NCBI GenBank assembly: GCA_002007465.1
Contig: LNAC01000274.1
Coordinates: forward strand, 379,198-443,197
Direction of reading: 5' to 3'
Origin: Ailurus styani
Lineage: Eukaryota; Chordata; Mammalia; Carnivora; Ailuridae
Length of the DNA: 64,000 bases
Shown here: positions 48,001 to 61,169 of the stretch, one piece after another
How positions within the stretch are numbered: position 1 is the stretch's first letter
Layout of the letters: every line of letters begins with the position of its first letter
The notes under the pieces: model-generated
Told to the model about the DNA's origin: nothing
Databases searched by the model: none
The model's input: only the letters and a program-made list of their open reading frames with translations
Translations under genes and position numbers: made by a program

Positions 48001-49411
48001 CAGTCTGCTGCTCCGTCGTGTGCCCGCGGGGGCTCGGGGGACCGCACGGGGTTTTGTGACACCGCACCCCCATCATCGAGAGGAAAAGACTGCTTGCCGA
48101 GTCATGCCGAGCTCACCACCGCTGATGTGCCTGCTGCCACAACATGAACAGCCACGCACGGCCCGTCGCCAGGGCGTCATCAGAGATTGCTGTGCGCGGT
48201 AAGAACGGGCTCAAATAACCGCTGTGAGAGTAAGACAGCAAGCACTCCACACGCGGACAAGACAGGACAATTTGAACAATGTCCGGTCACTAAATGGTTG
48301 AGCCTCATTAGATAAAAAATCAAATTCCTAGAAAAAACACAGCTCTCTAAAACACACTCGCCACGGCATCAAAGACAGGAACATTCCTGTAACCAGTTAA
48401 AAAACAAACCGTAATCAAGAACCACTACACAGAGATAACTCTGGAGCCTCAAGAATAACTGGGAAGTTCTACGAATCTTACTGAAAGCCAGAAAATAAAA
48501 AAACAAAAAACATTCCCCAAACTCATACTTTTTTATGCTAGCATAACCTTGATATTAAAACTCAACAAAAAAGTACAAGGAAAATAATATATATATACAC
48601 ACAGGTTATTCTCATTAAGAACATAGATTTTTTTAAAAAAATCATAAGCAAACCACAAACTTGGCAATGCATAAAAAGCGTAAGACCTGATGCCCACATT
48701 GGATTTTACCTAAACTGTAAGATAGGTTTCACCATTAAAAACTGTGTGTGTGTGCACGCACATACATGCATGCACACCTCACCACAGGACAAAGGAGTAA
48801 AAATATAATTATCTCAATAGTTGCAGAGTAAGTATTTACTAAAATTCAATAGCCATTCATTATAAAAACAACTCTTCAACAAGAAAAGGAAAATTCCTTC
48901 ATCTGATCAAAAATTATAGCAAAATCGTATTTAACAGTTAAACATTGAAAGCTCCCTCTGGGAGACGAGCAGCAAACTAACGACGCCCCCACTTCTCAAC
49001 CCAACCCCAGTCCTGGTTCATGGAACACAGTTAAAAACAGAAAAGGAAAACCGTAAGGACTGGAACAGAAAAAACAAAACTGTCATTACTTGCAGAAGAC
49101 TGTGACTATGTTTACAGAAATCCAAAAGAACATGTGGATAAATATTAAATAAGAGTATTAACAAAGCTACTGATACTAAATCCATATATAAGATCAACCG
49201 CATTCCTGTGTACCAAACAATGTAAAATGTCTATGATGCCATTAAAATAGTATTTAAAAATTCAAATATCTGCAAATAAATTCAACAAAAGTCACAAAAG
49301 ACCTCTACATGGACAATTAGAAAGCTTAATATTCAAATAAGTCAATTCTCTGCTCAAATGATCTGTGGCCCTACAGATTTGATTAAACCACAGTCAAAAT
49401 TGCTACAGGTC

Positions 49412-49620
49412 CCAGGCACCTGGGTGGCTCAGTTGGTTGACGTCCAACTCTTGGTTTCAGCTCAGGTTACGCTCTCCTGGGTCGCGAGATCAAGTCCCAC
49501 GTTGGGCTCCGCACTCGGCACAGAGTCTACTTGAGATTCTCTCCCTCTGTCCCTTCCCCCACTCCCACACACCAGCACTCTCTCTCTCTAAAATAAATAG
49601 ATAAATCTTAAAAAAAAAAA
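49412..49620 (+). mobile_element. Can-SINE inside an old L1
   Basis: Head ccaggcacctgggtggctca, body with ggtttcagctcaggttacgc, and a tail ending in a run of A. L1 sequence continues on both sides. Confidence 0.94.
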
Positions 49621-50356
49621 CCAAACAGGTTCTTTTATTCCTTTTGTGGAATTTGACCAACTGATTCTAAAATTTATATGGAAATGTAAAGGGATGAGAC
49701 AAGATACTCTTGGCAAGGATCAAGTTGGGACTGTTTGCTTTTTCCGATTACATGAAGCCACAGAGAGAGTGATGCTGGCACAGAAACAAACAGGTCCCCA
49801 CGACAGTGCACAGGGGCCAGAATCAGACCCAAGCAAAGACAGCACTGCCAAGAAATAGCAATAGTCCTTAGCAATACAAAATGCTGGGACCTTCTTATAT
49901 ATTCATATTCATATGAAATAAAATGAAACAGGCCCCTACCTCACACCATATATAAAAACCAATGCCAAGTAGGCAACAATTTGATTATATAATTGATCAT
50001 CCAAGCTACACACTTCAGAGAGTGAAAAAGGACGCCATGAATAATTATGCCAGGACAGCAGGTATAACCAGGAGTGCCCTTGGCACTCAAGGACTTAGAT
50101 TACTCTAGTTATGAATCTAAACACAAACAGCAAAACTATAAAGTTTTAGTATACATTATAGGACAAAGTCGTGACCTCAGAGTAGAAAAAGACGAACACA
50201 AGCATGAACCATGGGAGAAATAATTACACATTCAACTATAATATAATTAAGTATCTCTGTTCATCCAAAGAGTCCATAAAAAGATTAAAAAACTCACATC
50301 ACGAAGTAGGAAAAGCAACATGTTATTCATCAAACACATTTCAAAAGGGCTTAATC

Positions 50357-50589
50357 GAGGCACCTGGATGGCTCAGTCAGTTAAGCATCCAACTCTTGGT
50401 TTGAGCTCAGGTCATGATCTCAGGGTCCTGAGACTGAGCCCCATGCTGGGCTCCATCCTCAGCTGGAATCTGCTTGAGATTCTGTCTCTCCCCCTCCCTC
50501 TGCCCTTCCACTCATGCTGACTCTCTCTCTCTCCCTCTCTCCCCCCAAATAAATAAATAAAATCTTTTTTTAAAAATTTAAAAAAAATA
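50357..50589 (+). mobile_element. Can-SINE inside an old L1
   Basis: Full element, gaggcacctggatggctcag to an A-rich tail. Target duplications aaaagggcttaatc (50343-50356) and aaaaggacttaatc (50590-50603) differ at one base. It is the second SINE nested in the L1 spanning 48.4-51.25 kb. Confidence 0.95.
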
Positions 50590-51298
50590 AAAAGGACTTA
50601 ATCTAGAACAATACAGGGAATGCCTACAAATCAGTGAGAAACAACCTAACAGAAAAATGGGCAAAAACTCTGAACAGCCATTTCACAAAAAGGCTAACAA
50701 CCAGTAAGTCTACAAAAAGGGATTTGATTTCATGAGCCACGAAAGAAATGAAAATAAAAATCACAGTAAAATACAAGCCAACAAAAACGTCCAAGTGATG
50801 ACGACAGTGTTGGCCAGGACACAGACCAACCAGGACGCACACGTACCGATGGCGGAATGAGCAATCCCTTTGAAAGGCTGTGTGGCAGCGTCGCCTGGAA
50901 CCGAACGTGTACCCCGAGCAGCCTGCCACTCCAGCCCGGGGCAGCTCCCTCCCCCTGAAAAAAGGCCACCTATACGCTAACCACAAGACACAGAGGAAAC
51001 GTTACAGCAGCACTGCTCTTAATATACGAAGCCTGCATCGGCCTAACAATCTCAACCACCGTGGGATGAATGAGTGGACTGCTGCAGACGCGGCCCCAGA
51101 GGAACGAACCAGCACCACGCGCGGCTCGCGGACACACGGCTGCCAACGGGGCCGGCGTCGCCTTCTGGGCACTCCTTTCACTCTATCTGTTTATGTATCT
51201 TCCTGTATAGAGAGCACATTTTTGAAAACTTAGAAATGTTAAAGAAAACACAGATGAAAAGGTAAACAACCGGCTTGTGTTTTTACCCCCAAGAAATA

Positions 51299-51501
51299 TT
51301 TTTTTAAAAGATTTTGCTTATTTATTTATTTGACAGAGAGAGAGACACAGAGGGAGAGGGAACACAAACTGGGGGAGTGGGAGAGGGAGACGCAGGCTTC
51401 CTCTGGAGCAGCGAGGCAGATGGGGGGCTCGATCCCAGGACCCCGGGATCATGACCTGAGCTGAAGGCAGACGCTTCACCGACTGAGCCCCCCAGGCGCC
51501 C
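51299..51501 (-). mobile_element. Can-SINE
   Basis: Minus orientation, tttttttaaaagattttgct to gagccccccaggcgccc. Placed at the 3' end of the old L1, with approximate flanking repeats (cccccaagaaatatt before, ccccgcaagaagcatt after). Confidence 0.93.
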
Positions 51502-53943
51502 CCCGACCCCGCAAGAAGCATTCTTTGAAGGCCAGTCATGACACAGCCTGTCCTGTAACGGGGGAGGAGGACTTTCTCACCATCAGGAACGGTAGCATCT
51601 AGTCAGAGGAGCGTGACGTTCGCGCTAGACCTTACGAGAGCTGGAAGCATGTGGCGGTCCACTTTGGACGCCTTTCAGCTGTTCCCCGAGCCTGACCTGT
51701 GTGGACAGGGGACAGAAGTCACCGTGGGGCCGCTCTCCTGTACCCGCCCAGGGGCTTGAACCCCAGGCCTTGAGGCCAGCGGTGACAGTGACTCTCACAG
51801 AGCAGACACAGCAGGTTGACCCCAGTGACTGATGGACGCTCTAGAAACATAAAGGAGGCCCGTACCCTGCACTTGCCTCACCTTTCCACGGTTCTCTCTC
51901 CTTTCAGTTCTCTCACTCTTACTTTCTCCAAAAGGGAACTTCAGTGCAGACTTCTGGCCGTAAAGAAGGTGCAAGAAAGCAGAGTGCACGTCTTGGAAGG
52001 TAACTCGTCCCCATTTGTCACCTGTGATCGGAGCGCCATCCAACCAGTTCCACTAGTCTCAATTTAGCAAAATCTAGGACAACCCAAGCACGGGTTTTTG
52101 TCTCCCAGGCTCAATTTCAGAGAAAAATAGGCCTGTATAAACCTGGCATCTGTGGAGCAGACCGGGATGGGCTGAAGCAGGACTTAACGTACGACTTCCC
52201 AGTTGAACCAGACAATTAAATCTGTGCCAGCACCTACGGATTGATGCCCTCGCAGGTTCTCGGCATCCTGCCTCTCGGCCCCTCCATCTGCCCGGCTGCT
52301 CAGCACCTCTGACAAACTGCAAACAGCGTCATGATGTATGCTGGAAATGTGAGTCCACAACCATGACTGAGAACGGGACTCCAAACACTTCACGACAATT
52401 TATGACGCCCGGGATGGAAGGGTTCTGCGCAGACCTGTGTCGACGGCTAGACGGGGAAAGAGGGCGGACTGAGAGTGCATTCTAGTCATAAATACTGCAG
52501 TGTTTGAATTCCAGTCACTGCAGGATTTGATTAAGAGGCGTTCAAATATTTCAAGACCTAATCCAAAAATAATTTCTCGATTAAGTAAATCTCCAGGTTC
52601 CTCTTCACAATCAGGTATCATAAAATGTCTTATTTCTAAACTATGTGCACACAGCCCTAAATAAAACTCACTTTAAGAATACACTGTCCTTAAACTACGG
52701 AATTCTGCGAGGCCCATAAACTCGGGTGTCGGTAGCAATGCGCACAAACGATGTCACCCACCCTCGCAGATGACCCGCGGGCCAGCCCTGGGCCCTGGAC
52801 ACTTTGGAGTGCGAAGGAAAAAGTACTACATTAGTGGCCAGGAACAATAACAAGACATTCTAAAACTAAAAACAGTCTTACATAATTTGGGTTTAATTCA
52901 ATTTCCAATTGACCCCCTTACCCAGCTTTCCATAACTATGCACACAAAAGCAAATTCTCATTCTCTATTTTAGGAAAACGTAAAGGAGCTGGGAAAAAGA
53001 ATACAAAGTCCAACGAAGCTAGCTCATGCTCCTTCTATATTTTACAAATTGGCATAAATTATCTGTGGCTCATTTTAAATGTTTGAACTTTGGTAGCATC
53101 TTGTCAGTAAATATTCAACACCTCCGAGATCATTTATTTTAATAAAGTTTCATGACTCATAGCTACCAAAGACTTGATTTAATTCAAAGTTCAAAACATA
53201 ATTCCCATTTTCTCATGATAAAAAATCTTTCTCAATAAATAATAGATCAAAGCAGCGTCACAATGATGTCACAATGACTTCCCCACACCCTAGAGCCGGT
53301 GGTCCTCACACAAGGGGGAAGTGACGAGGACGTGAAGAAGGCGGACGAACAGAAAATGCGGCTCGTGTTGTCACTTGTGTCTCCAGGCTAAGGACAGGGA
53401 CGCCTGGAGAAAAAGCCGCAGTCCTGCTGGGCTCGGCGCATGCCAGGTTAGGGGGGGTCCTGCAGAGGGCCCCTGGCTCCGCGTGGGCAGGAGAACCCCA
53501 CAGTGCTTCTCCCACGAGGATCCCACTCATCTTGAAAGGCAGTTATCTATGAGTCACCCTATAAAGTTCAAATGTTTACGTTTTTACATATTTTCTTCTA
53601 GTTCCCATGAGTTCTGACCTTAAAAACTCAAAAGAAAAATGCAGCACTCCACAACTCTTCTTAGAACCCCCAGGTGAGTAGTTTCTCTGTAGCTCTCAGT
53701 AAAATCCCAACCAAAAAAAAATAAAGTTCATTAAAGTGTAATTCGGGATGCTAATTTATTCCCCTTTATAACTCAGAAAGAACACTGCATTCAGGACAAA
53801 AAAAAAGTTAAAGGTGTAAAAATGTGGGTCTGCCCAGATCCGTCCAACCCGGTACAGAGGCATGGCCCCAGGAAGCCTCCTCTCCAGCCCCAGCGGCTAC
53901 AAGAGCCTAACTCTCTGCAGAAAGCCCCCCGCCCCCGCCTGCC

Positions 53944-54289
53944 TGTGATGGTTCATTTGAAGTGTCTGCTTAGCTGGGCCACAGCACCCACGTGTGTGGT
54001 CAGCATGGTTCTGGGAGGGTGGTTCCAGGAAGATCGACATGGAAGATGGCGGACCCTGAGGAAGGCAGACTGCCCTCCACAGTGTGGTGGGCCTCCTCCA
54101 ACCAGCTGAAGGTTTGACTGGAAGACCGACCTCCCCCAAGCAACAGACGACCTCTGGGCGTGAATCACAGGGGGCCCTGGGGGCCCAGCCTACTGGCCTG
54201 CTCCATAAACTGGCTGGACCTGCCAGCCTCCACAGACACGTGAGCTGATCCACGAGCCGCTCTGCTGCTCTGGAGAGCCCGACGTATCC
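53944..54289 (+). mobile_element. Solo LTR, ERVL/MLT2-type
   Basis: Begins TGTGATGGTTCATTTGAAGT, passes gcagactgccctccacagtg, ggtgggcctcctccaaccag and aagaccgacctcccccaagc, and ends near ctctggagagcccgacgta. This order is that of the MLT2 LTRs of old ERVL elements. Only the LTR is present: no internal retroviral genes are seen nearby. Confidence 0.8.
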
Positions 54290-55759
54290 ACCCCCGCCCC
54301 CCAAGGAGTCAGGGCCGTGTTCCAGAGGCACTGTGAGTAAAAGGAATGGAACCACACACCGTCCACTGATCTCAGACCCAGCAGGCCGCAGTGCCCAGCC
54401 ACGAAGGTCTGAGAGGTCAGAGGGACAGGAAAGTGAGCGACACGTCCTCAGAACTAAGAAAACGTCCTCTCCGGCCACTCCCTTCAAGGCGATGGATGCC
54501 CAGGCAAATAGCTAAGTGTCTGCACAGCATGAATCAAAACAGAGCCAATCAGATGTCCTCCCCGTGCCCGTGACCAGCGACAGCTGGAAATCGTGTGGGT
54601 GTGAATGTCATCGGGAGAGGCACTCACGACACCTTGGCTCCGGTTGCGCGGCATCTCTCCCGCAAGGGACACCTGATTATTCCCCCGCGTCACTGCGCTT
54701 CAGACCCAGGCGGCTGACGTCAGCACCGCGGTCAGACGAAGGTTCTGAAGGACGGGGAAGCCCGCTGCCCGCCGGGCACAGCGACGGAGCCCGCGACGGG
54801 CCCTGGCAGCGCGGCCCTGAAGACCCCTCCCAGCCCCCCGTGTGACGGGCTCGGGCCGTCAGCCGTTTTTTACCAACAGACCCTCTTACAGGCATTGAAA
54901 GTATATGTGAAGCTGAAAACTCTGATCAGTTCAATTTTCTAATAAAAAGGGCCCGGATTTAAAGCAACCCGTCTGCCCAATCAATGTGCGTGTCGGCTGC
55001 GTGTGCACACGTGTGCGCTCAGAGGCGCAGAGTCACGCGGCCGCAGCCACGCGCTGTCCTCCTGGGACGAACGAGCCCAGCCTCTCTAGACCCCCCCCAG
55101 CGGCCACGGGAAACAGGCATCAACACCCCACTTGTGGGGAAACGAGTCTCCGGGCGATGAAAGCGTCAGTCACTCTGAGGCCACGAAGCCGGTAACGAGC
55201 GGCTCCGCACTCGCATCCCCTGGCGACCCTTCTTCACGACGGGAAGCATCCTCCCATCAACACAGAAACCCTCACGTGCCAGGCCATCCAATTACTCCCA
55301 GAACCTTTCCGACGGCAGTGAGATGACTGGGGAGCCGTCCTGCGGCACTGGCCGTGGGCTCGGTCCCCAGTGGCCTCTCGGGAGCCGCAGCCCCGTCTGC
55401 TCTCTCACAAAAGCCCAGCAGCAGCCCTCCTGGGGCTGGAAGGGGGCCGGCCGCGTCCCTCCTCCGCCTTCCGTCCCCCATTCCATCCCTCCTCTTTCCA
55501 ACTCGCACCAAGGGGCCTCTGCTTCCAGCGGCTGCTTCCTGAGACCGCTCGGCTCTGAGCCACTGTCTGTTCCGTGAATGCCTCTCAGGACAGAGCAGCC
55601 AAGAGTAAATGAGATCCTCCACATGGGGTCTCAAACGCCCAGGGACAGGCACACAGGGGCCCACGGGCGGATTTCTATACAGCAGGCGAGCATCCCTAGG
55701 TCTTTACACACGAATCGCTAAACACTTATCTGTACCAGCACAACTGGTGGGGAAAGCAG

Positions 55760-56250
55760 GAATGGAGAAAAGAATGGAGAAAAGGGGAAGGAAAGGAAGA
55801 AGGAAGACAGGAGGGAGAGCAGGAAGGAGGGCAGGAGGGAGGGAGGAAGGAAAGGAGGAGGGAGAGCAGAAACAGAGGAAGGAAGGGAGGAGGGAGAGCA
55901 GGAGGGGGGGAGGGAGGCAGGTGGGAGAGCAGGAGGGAAGGCAGGGAGGGAGGGAGGCAGGGGGGGNNNNNNNNNNNNNNNNNNNNNNNNNNNNNNNNNN
56001 NNNNNNNNNNNNNNNNNNNNNNNNNNNNNNNNNNNNNNNNNNNNNNNNNNNNNNNNNNNNNNNNNNNNNNNNNNNNNNNNNNNNNNNNNNNNNNNNNNNN
56101 NNNNNNNNNNNNNNNNNNNNNNNNNNNNNNNNNNNNNNNNNNNNNNNNNNNNNNNNNNNNNNNNNNNNNNNNNNNNAGGGAGGCAGGACCGAGAGCAGGA
56201 GGGGAGGTAGGAGGGAAAGCAGGAAGGAGGGCAGGGGGGAAGGAGCCAAA
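55760..56250. repeat. GGA-rich low-complexity tract with gap
   Basis: Imperfect GGAG/AGGG repeat on both sides of the 210-N gap, so the real length is unknown. Frames across it are repeat artefacts. Confidence 0.93.
55967..56176. other. Assembly gap, 210 N
   Basis: Run of N inside the purine-rich tract. Such tracts commonly break assemblies. Confidence 0.99.
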
Positions 56251-56519
56251 CACAGGACTCGCGATGTGTCCCCAACCCCTTCGACCACATTCCACCAGCA
56301 CCTCGTCCTTGCGAGATCATGTTTGGTCCCCATGCTGTCACCACATTACCACCTGTCCTTCCCAGTTTCGTATCGCCAGCAACCCCAGTAAACACACTTC
56401 CCCAGTCTTTCCCCAAGTTGCTGGCAGAAATGTTTACAGGCCAGGGTCGACACCTGAGCACTGAGCACAGCCCCAGGTTGCAGGAGAGGCACAACCACCC
56501 TCAGAGTAAGGGCAGCGCA

Positions 56520-56570
56520 GAGCCCCCCGCGACCGAGCCCCCCGCGACCGAGCCCCCCGCGACCGAGCCC
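56520..56570. repeat. 15-bp tandem repeat, three copies
   Basis: gagccccccgcgacc three times followed by a partial gagccc. GC-rich, and it gives a PPATE repeat in one open frame, which I take as non-coding. Confidence 0.9.
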
Positions 56571-57299
56571 ACGCAGGCACCTGCCTCGGCGCCTCACGCA
56601 CGTGGGCAGACGACACCAACAGTAACAGGAGGAGCACAACTCGCCCGTGAATATGTAAAAATGTCCAACTGCACCAACAATGGAGAAGTGCAAGTTAAAA
56701 AAAAATGCTCAGGTATCGACTAATCGTGAAGAGATGTTACGTGGCAGGGCGGAGGGCCAGCAACAGTATGGGAACGAGGCACCCAGACCCATGAGCGGGT
56801 GTGTAAATGCGTCCGACCTGCAGGAACCAGACCTTCTGTCTTCTGGGTTCCCACACTTCCAGCAGTGCCCCTCTGGGCTTCACCAATTCCTGCAGAGACT
56901 CAAGGACTGCCTTTGAAATGCCAACCAACCCACCCAGCCACCCAGCTGCGGCGCCCACACCTGTGCCCACACCTGCACCACACCTGCACCAACCTCCTCC
57001 ATGGGGCTCTCACGCTCTGACCGCCCGGGCTGGGCACCTGACGGACAGCTGGGGCCAGGCCCTGGGCCCCGGAGCCTGCCAACCCTGAAGCTGCTTACCC
57101 TGCCTGCCTCTCCCAAAAGAAACCATTGCACCCCCCACCTAACAACCTCTGCCGCCTGGCCCCCAGGGCTCCCCCACATGGCTCCCGTGGCTGGGCTCGC
57201 CCCTTTCCCTTGGGAACTGTGAGTAATACGACTACCTTTTCAATGGCGATTGTCTCCAGATCTGCTGGCCCGACTGCACCTTAAATTTTCTACCAATAC

Positions 57300-57760
57300 T
57301 ACTTTAAAACACACTCCTGAACAGCAATTTCGCAAACTATGTCAGTATCCCTTAATGTGCTCATACCCAAGTATGCGTGACTTCTAGAAACCTGAACTAG
57401 AAAAACAACCAGAAATTGGGACAAAGACACATACAAAGGTCCTCACTGTACCATTACTTACAGTGTTGAAAAGTCAGAAACAGTCTCGATATCTAACAGT
57501 AGAAAGGTGCTTATAAGAAGTCTATGTACATCCCAGTAACTGTAAACTTCAATATTAAATAACCTTAAGTTACTATGAAACAGCAAAAATCAAGTTTTTA
57601 AAGAATGTGTAAATGATAAGGGTAATACTCCTTGATGTTAAGTGAAAAAAAGCAGGATGTAAACCAGTCTCTAGAATATGATCAATTCTTGGGTAAAAAG
57701 GGGTGGGGGCGAAAATATGTGCGTGGGGTTCCAGAGAAATTCTCCTGGAAAAGGAAGTAA
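57300..57760 (+). mobile_element. LINE-like 3' remnant (L1ME/HAL1 type)
   Basis: Contains ccattacttacagtgttgaa, tgatgttaagtgaaaaaaag and aaaccagtctctagaatatg, in the order seen at the ends of old L1ME/HAL1 elements ('gttaagtgaaaaaagcaagg ... gaacagtgtgtatagtatg'). Family only approximate. Confidence 0.5.
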
Positions 57761-58984
57761 AATCGGGAAACACAGCCTGCCCTTAAGAAAGCTATGTGCA
57801 CATCTAGTGATCGATTCTATTCTAAACATTTACAAGTCGACAACTTTAAAATCCTGGTTATCCTTCTAAAATACAGAAAATATCCTTCCAAAATAGCCAA
57901 TTACAGATGCAAAGCTGTGGGTTCTCTTCCTGGGGGAAGACAGACTCTTGGAATGAACAACCATGGACAGAAATAGAGTTAACAACCTAAGAACTTTACA
58001 CAAGCGTACTGAGATGCTCTCGATTCTGGTGACGTGGTTTACAACTAAGGTGGAACATGGACTACAGACCTCTTTGAAATACCTTACTTTTCTCTATTAC
58101 CTGGAAACAACTCACAGGCAGGGCCAGCAGACTCACTACTGGTGTCCTCATGCGGGGCTGGGCTCTGACCCCCCCCCTTGGAGAAAAGGCTAGATCCTCT
58201 CCCCCAACACCCCGTCCACGGTGACCATGTGCCTCGCGGGCTCTGGTCAGTCCCATGACGTGCTGGGGTCCACAAAGTTCCGGAAGCCCCTCATCTGGGC
58301 GAGGCTACACGGGCTCCTCACAATTACGCAAGATTCCACGTAGAACTAACAACGCCTGCAGAACGGGACGGAGAAGGCCAGCTCCTTGTTTGCAAAGCGA
58401 GCGCGGAAGCTACCCTGGCCTGGGCCCACGCTGCTGCCCCCGGCCTCTGCCTCGGGACATGGGCACCGCAGCCGGCAGCCCCACCGCGCCGTCCCCAGGG
58501 GGCCTTCTCGGGGGAGATGAGAAGGTGACAGGAGGAAGCCCGCGTCCGCCTTCCGCTTGCACCCCCAGGACCCGCCCCATGGCACGCCGGCAGAGGAGCC
58601 AGCATCCGGTGTCCCTAACCTCAGGGGCCTGAGCCCAGCTCCTGGACCCCTCCTGGAAGCCTCTAGATTTTAATAACTCCAACCCCTTCTCTTTGTTCCC
58701 CAGTCCCGTAATGAATACCTCAGCCTCCCTGTTTGCTCTCTCACCTCCTCTGACAGCAATTCCCTAGGGAAAGCCCCTCTGTCACACTCCCCGAGGTGTG
58801 TGCCTGCGTCCCACTGGGTCCTGACTGACACACCTTCACCTCAAAGAGAAAGCACGCACACAACCACGCTAGAGCTGCAGAAACCGTGGAGGGTCCTAAA
58901 GTCTGTGCTGTACCTGGATCCGAGCCCAGGACTGGAAGATGACCGACCCCTTTCTTTCCTCAGCTCACCCCACCACTTGGAAGA

Positions 58985-59085
58985 CAGGCCTGAGTTTAGG
59001 GGACCCTCTGCAAGTTACTCCACCTCTTGCCCCTCAATTCCCTCCTCCGTAAACTCAGGACAGCAGCAGTGTCAAGACCACAGGA
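58985..59085 (+). mobile_element. MIR fragment
   Basis: caagttactccacctcttgc, then cctcaattccctcctccgta, then aactcaggacagcagc, matches the MIR core and 3' half. Confidence 0.6.
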
Positions 59086-59639
59086 GACGGACAAGTACAA
59101 TGGCATCACCCCACCCCCACGGTCCGCCAAAGACTCTGCTCTGGGCCACACGGCCCACCCGACTGACCCTCCTCGGCTGGCAGCGCTTTGACTCCCTTCA
59201 CGATGCGGGCTGCACACCTTGAATAAATTTGAAATTACATACGTTCATTCTAAAGATAAAGCTTACTTAAAAAAAAAAGAAGAAGAAGAAAAACCAGCTC
59301 ATCAATAGGAAGACTATCCCCTCCCTCATTCTGGGCATTGCACTTTATTAATGCAGCCAAAAGATGACACTCAAGCTTGAATTCGTTTGTTTTTGGCAGC
59401 ACATCATGGTGTTAAGTCATGTTTTGCCTTCAATACCTAAAACACCTAGATGTGTTTTCAGAGGCATGAAAAGTGCTCAAATTGACGGTCTTGTCATTAA
59501 GTGCACACCTTCCCAGTGATGAATGAAAACCACTCTGCATTTCAGCGGTTTGCCCCGCCCCTCCGGGAGGGCTCTGGCTCCTGCGCCCTTCTGAGCACCA
59601 CAGGGCTGTGACTCTGAAACACAGACGTAGGAAAGCACG

Positions 59640-59850
59640 GTCTCTGCACGCAGGCGCCGGGTCTGCACGCCAGCTCTGCCTCTGCCAGCCGCGTGGTCCA
59701 CAGCCAGCTCCCTTCCCGCCCCACTGCCTCACGGGCCTCATCTGCACGATGGGTCCCCACCTCGCTGGGTTACTGGAAGGAGGAGAGGACCGAATGTGTA
59801 TAAAGCACTTGAACTGTGCCTTTCAGGCACACAGTGAGTGCACAGAAATG
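59640..59850 (+). mobile_element. MIR element
   Basis: Follows the MIR order: tctgcctctgccagccgcgt, ctcacgggcctcatctgcac, gatgggtcccc, then gtgtataaagcacttgaact and cacacagtgagtgcacag. Old tRNA-derived SINE, antisense to RPTOR. Confidence 0.7.
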
Positions 59851-60083
59851 TTGGCTCCTCTGATCCAGAAAGAGAGCTACCGACAACAATGCCACTTCCA
59901 CTGACATTTGGACAAGTTTTCTCACACAAAGCTCGTGGACAAAGTTTAAAAATCGAGACAGGGTTTTGCATGATCATACTGGAACCAAGGGGTTTCCAAT
60001 GACGTAATTCCCTGGTTGCGTCCCACACCATGTTCTTATCTGTGAATTGATGAAAGGTTCAGAATGTCCGCTCATCCGTTTGT

Positions 60084-60289
60084 CTTTTTTAAGATTTATG
60101 GATTTGAGAGAGAGAGAGAGAACACAAGCGCAGGGGGAGGGGCAGAGGGAGAGGGAAGATAAGTATAGTCCCTTCTGAGGATGGGGCTGCATCTCACCAC
60201 CCTGAGACCACAGCCCTGAGATCATGACCTGAGCCAAAATCAAGAATCAGACACTCAACACTCAACCGACTGAGCCACCCAGGCGCCCC
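60084..60289 (-). mobile_element. Can-SINE, older subtype
   Basis: Minus orientation, from cttttttaagatttatggat through a GA-run to actgagccacccaggcgcccc. The internal phrase ccaaaatcaagaatcagaca is typical of older caniform SINEC copies. Confidence 0.93.
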
Positions 60290-61169
60290 AATCGTCCAAG
60301 TCTTGAATGGCGGAGCTGGAATGGAGTGTGAGTAGGCTGGCTTCAAGAATCAGGAATCGAAAAAAGATCAGACAAAGCAACCAAATCTAACGAGATGAAA
60401 CTGAAGATTAAGACCTTGGTTCTGCCCTGGCAGAAACCACCCTTGCGGGCCGGGGTGGGACCCACGTGAAACAATGCCTCAGGAATGCTTCGATGGAACC
60501 CACACCGTGAATCGGCAGCCGGACAGGACCCCCAAGAGAGTCGGACGGGCTCTGGGCTGCTTCGAGAGAAATGCCCACACCCGGGGCGAAGGGGATGAGG
60601 ACCACCTCCACGCGCCCTTCAGCCTCACGCGGTGCGAGGAGCGCGGCACTCGGTTCTGACCGCGAGAGCCACAAATAACGTTAAAACAGTTCTATGATAA
60701 TGTTGATTACAAAAAGGAAACCAGAAAAATTACCATTCATGTATTTGTATTGTATTCTTCTTTTCTCTATACCACACAACACAGGCAGCATTAGACTCAG
60801 CTTTTTCTCACTTAGTCATTTGTGAGCATTTTCCTATGTCATTAGCAGTAAAACAAAATACTTTTTTTTAACAAGGAAAGTTATTTTCACCTTTCAACTA
60901 ATCTACCCAGTCACTGGTTATAGTAAGATAATGGTAAGCAGATACAATGCGTATTAAAGAAAAATACATTTATTCAATCTAGTGATTAAATAAGAGCTTT
61001 TGGTATAGATTATATTAACATAAAAAATGTGCTTCAATTAGAAAAATATCTCAAATCTGATTAGTAAAAAATAAATGATCCAGGGGTATATAAAAACTGA
61101 CTGAAGGCCAACCAAAGTGCCCGCCCACAGGCAGCCTGGCAGGCTCTCCCAGAACCCCTGCCTGCCCAA

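Larger units (their letters stand above)
48400..51250 (+). mobile_element. Old LINE-1, ORF2 to 3' region, with two nested SINEs
   Basis: Sense-strand L1 decay product. Recognisable landmarks are ttaaacattgaaagctccct (RT region), ttctaaaatttatatggaaa and gtaaagggatgagacaagat (49667 onward), aatgggcaaaaactctgaac, and gtgttggccaggacacagac near 50809. SINEs at 49412-49620 and 50357-50589 interrupt it. The toward-3' part (50.9-51.2 kb) is GC-shifted. There is no intact frame. Confidence 0.82.

Noticed and set aside
55609..56391. Frames of about 190-260 codons crossing the N gap
   Set aside because: Low-complexity GGA repeat and unknown bases.
56800..57240. Possible LTR fragment ending near cccttgggaactgtgagtaa
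   Set aside because: The resemblance to an LTR end was too weak to name a family or set boundaries.
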